A DNA stretch of 64,000 nucleotides from Triangularia verruculosa. Taxonomy: Eukaryota > Ascomycota > Sordariomycetes > Sordariales > Podosporaceae. This document shows positions 53,831-64,000 of this stretch, piece by piece; position 1 is the stretch's first letter, and each line of letters starts with the position of its first letter. A program made the position numbers and the translations under genes. Below the pieces are notes generated by a model that worked only from the letters and a program-made list of their open reading frames with translations, was not told the DNA's origin and searched no databases. The stretch spans positions 62,001 through 126,000 of the forward strand of contig MU863880.1 of assembly GCA_033296885.1 (NCBI GenBank), written 5' to 3'.

Positions 53831-54925
53831 CTACTCTTCCAACGCCTTGGCTCGCCGGGGTGCTGCCGATATTAACCTGGTACCGGAAAACAGCCAAATG
53901 ACGGTTATGACGAAGGCGAAGAAGGTGGCTCGGAGGAAGTTTCGGGTCCGAAATGGCAAAGTTACCTCTCGAAAAAGATTCGAAATGTCGGCAGGCTCAA
54001 AGCCGGTGATGTAATTTACGTCACAGTCTCGGACCTTCGGCTCTGCGTACTTTTTGTACTCGCTAAGGACATTGCCAAGCTCCCAACCAGAAAGTTTGCG
54101 CACCACACCAATAACGCAACCCGTGCGATGCTGTCAAACTGTCAGAAAACTGCTGCCGTGATAACCGCATCATGTAGATGGAGAGCATACCTTGCCATGA
54201 TTGCAGTGAATCAATAGTGGGTGGTTCCGCCGGTCCAAGACCAGGCGGAGAATCGCCTTCATGGTGGCAATGGGGATGGCCTGCTTCTTGGTGCCCTGCA
54301 TATCAAAGACGCAGTGTCTGATGCCATTTCTCTCCATGAACTTGTCGTAACCTTGAGGGAACTCCTTTTTTACAAGGGTGCTGCGTTTCATGTTAGTTCA
54401 GACTTCCCTGGAAGTGGAGGGCAGAGCTGGAGATGCTTACACAATCGTCTTCAACTTCAACCCCTCAATAAAGCCATAGTCTTCCGTTTGTGGGAAACTG
54501 CTTCTGTAGACACCGGGCACAACAACGCCGAAATTGGAGGGCCGGCCCTCTGCTGGGAGGAGTCTGTCCAACTCAGCGGCTGATATCGAGCCGGACTCGA
54601 GGTCGTGATTTGGCGGGTGGAAGACATCTCGGGGTCCTGTGGTGGAGGTGCGGTGTTTTTGACTTGACAGCTGCAGCTGTTCCACATCTCTCTCGGGGTC
54701 GGTGGCATGAACTGATGGTGATGACTCGAGGCTCGACTGACTGCTGTAGGTGGTAGATGTCGGGGCCAGACTTCTTCTCTCGTCTCCGCTGGCCTGATAT
54801 TCCAGTGTTTGCTTCTCCATTTCGTCTTCGATGTATGGTCGGGCACTCCTCTTGGACATGACAACTTTTCCACCTTCAGACATGGCGATGATCCCGAGGG
54901 TCTTTAAAGCAGTCTCAGCACCCAT
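53831..54925 (-). CDS. SIW14: Siw14-type phosphatase (dual-specificity fold, inositol pyrophosphatase)
   Basis: Exons 54441-54925, 54191-54380 and 53831-54130 give 324 aa. The active-site loop HCNHGKHRTG(C) is completed exactly across the second splice. It fits the Siw14/PFA-DSP family, which removes the 5-beta phosphate of inositol pyrophosphates. NFGVVVPGVYRSSFP, YGFIEGLKLKTIV and HCVFDMQGTKK also fit. Residues 1-130 are a Ser-rich, disordered extension typical of filamentous fungi. The C-terminus adds a probable membrane helix (FLRATFFAFVITVIWLFSG), less common in the family. Two further ATGs (54883, and later) are alternative starts. Confidence 0.87.
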
Positions 54926-57460
54926 GACAGGAGGTAAGAGGGTGTAGGTCAGGTCGGGAGTCGGGATGGGGCAGATTGGAATATGTCGGATCCGGATCAG
55001 ACCAGGAAGTGGGCGGTGGAGCACTGGATGGCGGTCGCCGGGGTGTGGTCTCACGGATGGGTCGGAGGAAGCCGTTCACAAGATGCAGGCGAAAGGTGGA
55101 TCGTCGGCCAAGGTGGTCGGTCTGTAAAGGCCGGTCTCTGTTGCGGTTTAGGAGGAAAAGTAATGGCGGAAGTCGAGAGTCAGAGCGGGATGGATTGAGT
55201 AATAGGAGTGGGTGGGCTGGATCAGAACAAGATCCTAGGCACCTCTGGGTGGAGGGCGTCGCTGGTGATTATGGCTTCCCCATTGTGACGAGAATTGAGA
55301 AGGTTCTTTGGGTTTAAAAAGTAGAAGAAGAAGAAGAAGAAGAAGAAGGGGAAAAGCTTGGGCTGCCTTTTCGCAGAGCAAAAGCAGGGCGAGGGTGCTG
55401 TGGCAGCTCGAAGCGATTTGTTTTGTGGGCAGTCGAAGGTAAAACAGTGAAAGAAAGTCAAACGTGAGGGCGCGGGTATGGATGGGGTCTTGGTGATGGG
55501 TGGGCGGTCCACCAGGCAGTGGGGTGGTGGCTGCACAGTGTCAATGGATGCCAGTGCGCTGTTGAAGCGTCCAGCTGTCCGGCCGCGGGACTGGAAGCTC
55601 AGACCGGGTTAGGGTCACGGAGAAAGAAAAAGTCCGCTATTAGTTTCTTTGCTCCCGTCTCCCAGTCTTTCCTCTTCTGTCTCGCTCTCTTTTCCCTCCT
55701 GAAAAAAAAAGTCGACGTTCCCTCGCCACCAACAGCCAAAAGGAGCTGCAAGAGCAGAGTCCCTGCAGTGGAAGCCTCGCAAGGCACTTTAAATCCCTGT
55801 CCGCTGCTTCGTACTCCGAATTCAGTGCTTGTACGGAGGTACGTCGGGGTTAAATGTTAAAGAACCACAGGTTGCAAGCAGCTCGAAACTTGGAACCTCT
55901 AGTTTGGGATCCCGATTTTTTCCTGCCTCGCACAATGACATCTTCTCCCTCCCACGGCATCGTCAGCCGTGCCCCTTCTCTGAAATTTGATGATATATCC
56001 CTGGATTACACATCACAGATACGACCCCAGACTGCGGGATACCGTTACAGCAACCTCCAAATTCGCTGAACCGTCTCTCGCTTCCCCCACACTCTTCCCA
56101 GGTTTCTCCGCTTCTTGGCACAGCGAGTCGCGTGCATAGCGCACCGCGCACAGCATAGCACAAAAGTCACCATGCCATCCCTCTCTCTTTTTTCGCTTTT
56201 TGCCCAAATGCATGGGCTGCTTCGAAGAAACACGTTGACAACTTCTGTTGAGGCCTGACGAGCCCACCATGCACAGCTATGCATATGCACCGCGTGGTAG
56301 TCTCGATGAATCTAGCGTACCCGCTTCATCTCTGATCTCTCACACGACCACCATCCCTCCCAGCAATCACATCAAACTTGCAGAAGCGAGGCGGTCAATC
56401 AAAAGATCGATCTACTGCGCAGGAGAGTTCCATCTCGTCCAAAGCGGATTGGGCCCGATTTGGGTGAAACATTGGCTGCCCCAAATCGACTTTCCCTTTT
56501 CCTTCCCAGCAATGCAGCCAAGTCTGCCAAAGTCCCTGTCCCATTGGTAGACAGACTTGCCCACAAAGAAACATACGATTTCTACATCATGAATAAGACA
56601 GGGCAGAGCTTCTTGATAATACCGCAAATATTCCAGTCCCCAATAAATCCCGTTTTCTCGGGAACAAAGGGCGGCACACGACACACACAAACACAAGCGA
56701 GAAGATGGAATTGGAAACATCTCGCGTGTAATGCGTCGCGCGGAACACAAGCCGTTCCGCGAAAGACGTCATAGGTTCCCCAGCCACTGTCTGGGGTTAG
56801 GGTATAGTCTGTGCTCCCGTCTTCATTTCCTTCAAATCGGACGCCGAAATGGAAAAGCACCCCACGCGACTCAAACCCGCAAGTTGTGTCTATCTCTGAT
56901 TGGCAGAAAGCAAACAGAGCCTTTTTTGACGCTATTCCAACTTTTAAACCTCCTCAGCAGTGCTCAGCTGGTCATTTTCCCCAAATTGCGCGTTTACCAA
57001 CCCCCAAAAAAACGAGGCTTCAACTTGTTGGTTTGTTGCCGTCAAGCTCGGCAATGCAAGCCCCCCTAATGCACCCCAGGCTGTTCCCAAAACGCGGGAT
57101 GGATGTGTGTGTGCATCCCATCCGGGAAGTCAGCCATCCATCCACCGCATTTCGAAACCACAACAAAAGTCACCCCTCAAATCCCCCACGCCCCTCCCCC
57201 AGGTTTTGGTTCGCCAAATGAACCAATCTGGAGGGGAAAAAGTTGCTCTCGTGACCAGGAAAACAAATGAAAGAAAGCCTTGCGAATTAAATAACACCGA
57301 GCCAAAAATAGGGGAGACGGTTAAAAAAAAGAATGAGGCAGGCACAGTGTGTGAAATACTGTACCCATCTCATCAATCTCACTTGGAAAATAGGTAGTGA
57401 TATTGAACCCTAGATAAACAATGCATCATTAACCCGCAATAATTAACCCTCATCTCTTAA
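54926..57460. other. 2.5 kb intergenic region upstream of SIW14
   Basis: No gene recognised on either strand. A (GAA)n microsatellite lies at about 55324-55348. The region is mixed in composition, with many short random ORFs. It may hold a long leader or non-coding RNA for SIW14; nothing in the sequence proves this. Confidence 0.4.
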
Positions 57461-58446
57461 TCAACCCAGTCTCCCAGGAACATAAGGGTGTCCAGCACTC
57501 AACCCCCCATCCACCGCCCACGCCTGCCCATTCACATAGCTACTCTCATCGCTCCCCAAAAATAGCGCCACCCTCGCAATCTCATCTGCGTGTCCTCCCC
57601 TCTTGAGGGGATTCAACTGCCCAATCTTCTTCTGCGTCCCCCTCTGCCTCGCCATCTCGAACACCGGCGCCGTCATCCCCGTCTCAATCAGCCCAGGACA
57701 CAGCGCATTGATCCTCACTCCCGTCCCAGCCAGCTGGTAGGAAATCGTCTGCGCCATGGACACCACCGCCGCCTTGGAGGCAGAGTAGGTCGTATCACCG
57801 GCATTTGACCTCAGTCCCGCAACCGAGGCGGTAGCAATGATGCTGCCTCCAGGAGTAGGCTTGTTAGGCGAAGTCTTTTGCATAGCGGGGGAAGCATGCT
57901 TAGCAGCGAGGAAGACAGAGAGGGAGTTGACGCGCATGGTCTCCATGAAGCCGGAGGGGTCGACTTCGGTGAAGATGGAGTTGGGACCGATGGTGCCGGC
58001 ATTGGCGAAGAAGACGTCTAACCTGCCGTAGTTGGTGAGGGCGTGGTTGACGACTTCGGCGACGGACTTCTCGTCGGCGGCGTCGAATTGGCGGGTGTGG
58101 ATGTCTACCGAGGGGTAAAGGGAGTTGAGCTCGGCCTTGTGGGCGGCGAGGTTGGAGGAGTCAAAATCGCAGATGTAGACGGCGCGGGCGCCGTTTTGGG
58201 CGAATTGGTGGGCTGAGGCGCGGCCGATGCCGAGGATGGAGTTGGCGCCTGATGAGAGGGTGAGTATGTGCTTTTGTGAATGAGAGGATAATGATGTGTG
58301 AATTTACCTGTGATAATGACGACCTTGCCGGCGGCGCGGGGAGTGGTGGATTCAGGGGCTACCTTGATGATAGGGGCGATGCCGTTGGAGCTGCCGGCCA
58401 GGTGGCTGGCCGTGGCCTCGAGGCGGCGTTTGGCTTGTTCTGCCAT
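57461..58446 (-). CDS. Short-chain dehydrogenase/reductase (SDR)
   Basis: NAD(P)-dependent oxidoreductase of the classical SDR type; substrate unknown. Exons 58308-58446 and 57461-58248 are joined by a 59-bp intron (GTAAAT...ATCAG) inside the cofactor motif, which reads TGANSILGIG once spliced. 308 aa. FFANAGT is the NNAG-like strand. SIIATASVAG has the catalytic Ser, and TYSASKAAV has the YxxxK. CPGLIETGM and the terminal VNGQAWAVDGGL are typical of the 3-oxoacyl-reductase-like branch. The N-terminal 45 residues precede the Rossmann fold and are Ala/Ser-rich. It ends near a HET-domain gene but faces away from it. Confidence 0.9.
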
Positions 58447-59289
58447 TGTGATGAACTTGTGATGATCAGACGATTACTCAACTCATGAACTGCGTGAGAT
58501 GAACCTCTCATAAATGAACGACGATGACGGCCCTTTTAATGAGAGGTAAGCATGCAGGTACAGTGGTAACACTCGGTGTGAAAGGCGGGGGATCGGTTAG
58601 GTGGGGCCGAGCCGAGGCCAACGGTGCACCCGACGTCAATGTCTCGGTTGGGAAAACCAATTCCGAATCCATGAACCTGCCCCGAATCTCCATCATGTAG
58701 GTGCGGGTTGTTGATGACTCCAATTCTGAGGAGTTGCTGTTGAGTTGAGATGCATCACGAGATCGACAGACATGTTGCCTGTATAAGACGTGGGTGAAGA
58801 TAAGCAAGGCTCAGCAGGACATGACGCGCAATGGTCTTGCCGTCCTTGGGGGTGCAAAAAAGAGGCACCTATTGGGTTTTGAGGCTCATAGTGGCATCAC
58901 GAGAAAGAAAGAAGCGAAAGATCTTGATTAAGGTACTGGTACCTACCTTTCAATTCTGGGGCCAAGGCACCTTCCTCATGAGCAACTGTTGGGAAATGCT
59001 TCAGTTTGCTCCTTCCCTTACTTTAAAAGTATTGGGTGGTTACACAAACACCGCAGGCAGCAGCGGGCAATTAGAGTTGTTTCTCGTGGCTTCACATTTC
59101 TAGTATTTTGTGGCATTCACTGTCTACCTGGCATCCTCATTCATCTTCCATTATGCCTGGACCATTATTTGGCGACTTTTTCCAGTTCCTTAAGAAAGCA
59201 GCTGTCTTCCACGAGGCACCAGCTGCTTCAGTCGTCAGTCTGCGCCAAGCTCAGAACCTACTCAGATTCAATTACTGATATAACACCAG
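58447..59289. promoter_or_regulatory. Divergent region between SDR and HET genes
   Basis: 843 bases. It should include the first exon of the HET gene and both promoters. A candidate first-exon ATG lies at 59153 (frame MPGPLFGDFFQF...), but no canonical donor joins it to 59290. Confidence 0.35.
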
Positions 59290-61233
59290 GATCGCGAGGA
59301 AAACGGGAAAATAACGGAGCCTTACCAGTACACCCCGTTGCCAGACTCAACAACCAACATCCGACTCCTCCATCTACTCCCCGGCTCTCGACAACAGGGC
59401 ATAGAATGCACTCTGCAGGCGGTTCCATTGGCCTCCGTAACTGACCAATACGAAGCCCTCTCATATGTCTGGGGCGATGATGCATCACTCACAACGCCTA
59501 TCCAAGTCAATGGCGGCACGGCGCAAATCGGAAAAAACCTTCAAAAGGCTCTCCTGAATCTGAGGCTGACGGACGGGCCCAGAGTACTTTGGGTCGATGC
59601 CATCTGCATCAATCAACAGGATTTGGACGAGAAGCCCGGCCAAATCAACATGATGGGCCAGATATACCGCAATGCATCTCGATGTGTGGTTTGGTTTGGC
59701 GATGCCACAGGCAAAAGCCACGGAGAAACAGCCCAGGTCTTCTATGTCCTCAAGATGCTCGGAGCTGAAGCTGCCAAGATGAAAAGAATTGGCAAGAAAG
59801 TCGACAAGCCAAGCCCAAGCGTGGATTTCAGCTCAAGAATATTGAACGTGAGAGGACTGTTGGGTATTGAGCGTACTATTCTTCCGAACCCATGGTGGAG
59901 GCGGGTCTGGACCGCTCAGGAAATCGTCGTCTGCAAACGTGCCTTGTTGGTGAATGGACCACATCAAATGGACTGGGACTTCTTTCACAGTGCGTTGCAA
60001 CATGGCCGGGACTTGGCTCTGGTTGGATTCACCGAGATAATGCGAAGGGGCATGACAGGCACTACTCTGGTTCTTGAGGAGATACAAACTATGCGAGAGC
60101 TGTCAGCTGCGGGCATGGCGAATCCTGGCGATGAACTTCTTGCCTACTTGATGCACACTTACAACCGTGATGCCACGGATCCTCGAGACAAAGTCTATGG
60201 CGTTCTGGGCCTTGCAGATGCCCGGTTGAGGAATGTAGGTATAACACCGGATTATCGATTCACGATAAGCCAGGTATACTGTGATGCTACAGTTCGGATC
60301 ATCACCACTTCCGGCAACCTTGACGTCCTAGGTCTCTGCACCCGATCAGGTCACCCAACTGCACCGCGCGGCCCATCATGGGTTCCGGACTGGAGCTTAC
60401 ATTCGACTAGCGCCCTGCCTTTGCTGCACAACGCTCTCGGGCAACCCAGGGAAACACATGCTTCCCACTCGTCAACACTTGTCTGTGGATTGGACCAAGA
60501 TGGAGAAGTTCTACTAGTTCAAGGGCACGTTGTCGATGTTATTTCTCGCCTCGCCCCTGTGCAATGGTACTTCTTTTATGACGAAGTACCTGCTGGCCTT
60601 GGAGGTGAACGAGGGGTGCGGTCGAGAGAGCCAGACAAACAACGTCTAAGTTGGTTTGGGAAGTTTCCAGTTCATGTTTGGAGGATAATAGTCTCAATCG
60701 TTCAGGACATGACCACATGGATTCAGTGGGAGGACTTCGCCAAGGAACTGCATCCAACAAATCCTGGCCCAGTCTCTACAGATCCCATGAGTATATATTG
60801 GCAAACACTCTGTGCCGGCACTTTCATGCCAGGAGGGCGAGAGGAGACGGAAAGTGCATTTAGAGACTGGCTCTCCAGTTTGTCCACAATGAGGAAGCTC
60901 CTGGCCATGAAGTTGGATAAGAAGGCTTCGAAAATCTTCTACATGACAGCAGGTTTGGGATTTGCGATGAGGGGTTCCGATGACTTCGAGTCATATATCA
61001 AGCAAGTGGCTCAGCGGAGGATAGGAGGCACGGCAAACGGATATCTTTGTCTGCTTCCGCGCAACACCGAACTGGGCGATCAGCTCTACATTCTGCGCGG
61101 TGGTAGAGTACCAGTCATCCTTCGACCACGCAGTGACGGGACAGTTGAGTTCGTCGGCGAGGCTTACGTCCATGGCATCATGGACGGAGAGGCTTTCAAG
61201 CCAGAAAGCTGCACTGACGTTAAAATCAGATAA
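59290..61233 (+). CDS. HET-domain protein (5' exon unresolved)
   Basis: Heterokaryon-incompatibility domain protein, a family of TIR-like fold that triggers cell death in allorecognition and is widespread in fungi. From the acceptor CAG at 59289 the frame is open for 648 codons to a stop at 61233. HET motifs are YEALSYVWGD (about 54-63), LWVDAICINQ (about 98-107) and NPWWRRVWTAQEIV (about 200-213). The conserved GEAYVHGIMDGE lies near the C-terminus. The typical HET start YQYTPL is reached without any in-frame ATG after the stop at 59283-59285. An ACTGAT branch point and ACCAG acceptor lie right there. So a first exon must lie upstream, or the gene is damaged. No NACHT or repeat domain follows. 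Confidence 0.85.
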   Translation, partial: DREENGKITEPYQYTPLPDSTTNIRLLHLLPGSRQQGIECTLQAVPLASVTDQYEALSYVWGDDASLTTPIQVNGGTAQIGKNLQKALLNLRLTDGPRVLWVDAICINQQDLDEKPGQINMMGQIYRNASRCVVWFGDATGKSHGETAQVFYVLKMLGAEAAKMKRIGKKVDKPSPSVDFSSRILNVRGLLGIERTILPNPWWRRVWTAQEIVVCKRALLVNGPHQMDWDFFHSALQHGRDLALVGFTEIMRRGMTGTTLVLEEIQTMRELSAAGMANPGDELLAYLMHTYNRDATDPRDKVYGVLGLADARLRNVGITPDYRFTISQVYCDATVRIITTSGNLDVLGLCTRSGHPTAPRGPSWVPDWSLHSTSALPLLHNALGQPRETHASHSSTLVCGLDQDGEVLLVQGHVVDVISRLAPVQWYFFYDEVPAGLGGERGVRSREPDKQRLSWFGKFPVHVWRIIVSIVQDMTTWIQWEDFAKELHPTNPGPVSTDPMSIYWQTLCAGTFMPGGREETESAFRDWLSSLSTMRKLLAMKLDKKASKIFYMTAGLGFAMRGSDDFESYIKQVAQRRIGGTANGYLCLLPRNTELGDQLYILRGGRVPVILRPRSDGTVEFVGEAYVHGIMDGEAFKPESCTDVKIR

Positions 61234-64000
61234 AGAAACAGTTATTGAATAAGACAAGGTGGTATATTACTTTTAGGTTTCGTCAAGGTTCCAATATCAC
61301 CGTTGAGGCTGGTTTGGTCCAGGCTTAAACCAAGGAGCACTCGGCAACACCTTCGAACGCCGTCGACCCAACACGAAGGAATGGCACCCCATCACCCATG
61401 GGATTCTCAGAAGCACCTTGCTACCACGAGGTCAGACACGGAATTCCTCAGCCTGGACGCCCTCCAGGCTTTCGGCAGCCAGCCCGCACGCCCATCACGG
61501 CCATGACTCGGACACGAGGTTCTGTCAAACCAAGTTCTATTGGCTTGGCGACCGATGAAGAGCTGGCTGTCTTTGAAGAAAACGCGGGTGGCGTCGACAC
61601 CATCCGTCCAGGTCGCCGACCATTTGCAGGAAGAGGGGAGAAGTGGCTGCTTCTAGTAGGGCTGGAGGGGCGACCCTTCTTCCGATCCGAACGCAGCAAG
61701 ACAAGACACTATTTGCTAAGAATAGACGCCTTAGCTGCTGTCTCTCCTAAGATGCAGGTCCGGACCGCATACATGACTGTCAAGATGTGATGATTCGACA
61801 AGCAGACAGTCCAGGGGTAAGAACCGTACATGATGTGCCCGGGCGGAGCAGACTATCTAAGCAGAGTGGCCACGTCACCAGGGAGATCTGACCTGCCCCG
61901 AGACGATTGAGACCCAGCTTATCAATTCCGGCAGTTGTCTTTTGCTTTCCCTATCAGCCGCAGCCTCTTCACCATACAGCTCAGTTAATTGGTTCCCCGA
62001 GGCCGACTTCCACATTTCCGGGTGGAAGCATGGAATACTGTCTCAAGCCGCCGACCATCGCCCACTAGTCATGCGGCTGGATTTCGAGAATCTTTTGATC
62101 CTGGTTTCTATTCATCTGGACAGTGCGATACGGTGTAGTATTTCTCGGTCCAAGGGACCTTTCAGCCTCATCCACGAGATTGGGAAAAAGAAAAAAAACG
62201 GGGTGGCTTCAGCCGCCATCCATCGACAACAATTTCGTGTTGCGCCTCCAACGGGCGACGCCATGGAGTGATGACGATGATCTCATTTTTCCCCCTCTGC
62301 TTGATGATGCAACGATGTTGACGGGTAAACACACGGTTTGTAACCCGAGTTTGCCAAAATGACGGTGAAACCCAATTCCCCTCGAGAAGCCCAACCGTGA
62401 ACTGTGGGAAGCAAGCAAACAACCTATAGATAGGTTCAAGTCTGGTTCCCAAGGCACGAGACGACGGGCATTAACATGAGCGTCAGGAGCAAACATTTGT
62501 CGTGTACAGGATCCCCAGCATGATGTACTGCTACGAACACACAGCAGCTACCTCAGGTATGCATCAGTAACAACTTGTTCTTGATTATTACGCTGGTTTG
62601 TGCGGTGGGCCCGGATGGGATGGTCTCACTGCCGAAAATTTCTGTGCAAGGGGCATTTTGTTCGCGTACGAGGCGAGGTCATTGGACAAGGACGGAGAAG
62701 GCTAACTTATTTTCTCATTTTGCTCGTACGCAGGTGGGCAGGTTTGTATGGAGGTGAATTACACCGAGGGGGGGGGGATATGACACAACGCGGTAGTGGT
62801 TACATTTTTTTTTCCTTTGGAGCGGAGGGGAGGGAGCCTTGGGTGGTTGAGGACGGTTTGTGAGACTGTGAGCTGAAATTAGAAGAGGCGGTCTTGTTCG
62901 ACACCAAGAAGGAAGGTTCAACACGAAGGAGCGTTTTGAGAGCAAAGTTCCCAAGCTACTGGGTTTGAACGCAGTGACGGTAATTTGTTGACCTGGTAAC
63001 AGTACCTACCTAGTTTTGGATGGGATGGTTTTGGGGGTTCATCGAGATGGGGGGAGGGGGGGGGGATGAGATGAACCTACGACAACGGGAACGGGAAGGG
63101 CTGCCCGACCCCCATGGGAAGACGGTAACTGGGTTTCCAATCACACACACACGCGCCATTCGCCGTTTCATTCTCTTACACATTGGGCTTTCGCGAATCT
63201 GGGATCGACGATACCCGCAGTGAGATTACCAAGATTTTACCTCCGTTGGGTGTGTGTGTGTGGGTGGGTGAGCGGACGGGGAGAGGGGAATGACGAACAA
63301 GGGGGTGGGGAAAGGGAGTTGAGAGGGCTGCAGGAGGGCGAGCGGTGCCTGGATTGTTTTATGCAAGCCTACACGGCAGTCCACATGGCCTTTTTTGATC
63401 GACGAGAGCTGATGGTGAGGTGGACGGGGGACTGCGTGGGGAAGAGGCCAGGAGAAAGACCATTCTATGAGTGGTGGTGGCGCACAAGAGGGGAAGGGAG
63501 GCGGGTGGTTGCAGATTCGTCAGTCTTCGACTGTGTGTGAGATTTTTTGTCCTGCATCCCGGTCTTCATACGAGACTATTCTCGTCGGGCGGCGGGGAGA
63601 TGCAGCGGTTGTGTAACGGTCAAGCCCACATTTGTCGCCAAGGGGAGTCGCTTGCGAGAGAGAGTGTGTGCGAGAGAGGTATCTTGTACCTTTACCGTAG
63701 GTGTGTTCCCTTCATCCGCGTCTCGCAATCCCCGTCCGTCTGGAACCAGCACACACACACACACAGCAACAGGAGTGTGGTTGCCGCCCGTCCTCCCGTT
63801 CAGAAACGGGCAACCGTCTGATCTCTGGTCATCTATCGTACCTTTGGGCAACGCTGTGTCGCCGTCGCTCAGCAGTCACGGGCCTACTTGCCACATTTTG
63901 AGAAAACGGGGGGGGAACACAGGATGGAGACGGGGTCCTTGAATCAGATATATAGACTGGGAAGGCTTTTCTCCTTGCGCCGCCCGTGCCCAACCTTCCT
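61234..64000. other. 2.8 kb right-end region without recognisable gene
   Basis: Contains only weak ORFs (for example 130 codons from ATG 61398, no family features). G-runs occur around 62770 and 63050-63065, (GT)n near 63249-63261 and (CA)n near 63751-63763. I see no conserved coding signal. Confidence 0.4.

Noticed and set aside
56248..57397. Several 70-145 codon ORFs upstream of SIW14
   Set aside because: Overlapping in several frames with no similarity or consistent coding bias; treated as random.
61398..61790. 130-codon ORF downstream of the HET gene
   Set aside because: ATG start, but no domain, no introns or coding signal I can support; kept only as a mention in the spacer.

Overview
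The window is filamentous ascomycete DNA, most likely Sordariomycetes and plausibly Sordariales. The evidence is short GT-AG introns with CTAAC/CTGAC branch points, a HET-domain gene, a fungal rhodopsin-fold membrane protein, and fungal forms of Sec6, Alg14, Ima1, Cce1, Siw14 and mS23. All gene models are my own reading. Exon joins were accepted only where donor, acceptor and codon phase agreed.

Left part, 1-31 kb, mostly conserved housekeeping genes: xanthine dehydrogenase (runs off the left edge); an aldehyde dehydrogenase and an SCP2-type thiolase diverging from a shared 1.6 kb promoter; a rhodopsin-fold membrane protein; a PPR protein and mitoribosomal mS23 diverging from one promoter; ALG14 with an unusual Ser/Pro-rich extension and long introns; the inner nuclear membrane protein Ima1; a CxxC protein of unknown function (member A of a family found again at 35-38 kb); a small one-TM protein; SEC6; COX8; glutathione reductase; and the mitochondrial Holliday-junction resolvase CCE1 with AT-hook motifs.

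Middle part, about 31-50.7 kb, looks like an accessory island. It holds a tRNA-like element, a compact class I lysyl-tRNA-synthetase-like protein diverging from an ASCH/PUA-like protein, a cluster of small CxxC proteins (members B, C, D and a possible fragment E), and a thaumatin-like gene with a damaged 5' end. These are followed by a STAND-like protein with degenerate nucleotide-binding motifs diverging from a large AAA ATPase, a RING protein, and 2.2 kb of AT-rich degenerate repeats. Spacers between 31 and 39 kb are rich in CCTAGGTA-type microrepeats and small inverted repeats.

Right part, 50.7-64 kb: conserved genes resume with the ER J-protein HLJ1, the mitochondrial protein AIM19, the phosphatase SIW14 and an SDR oxidoreductase. 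A HET-domain protein with an unresolved first exon follows, then about 2.7 kb with no recognisable gene.

The best candidates for something undescribed are (1) the CxxC/ISEvF/AMLRk small-protein family, with one distant and three or four clustered copies, (2) the synthetase-like + ASCH divergent pair with a nearby tRNA-like element, and (3) the degenerate STAND + AAA ATPase divergent pair.
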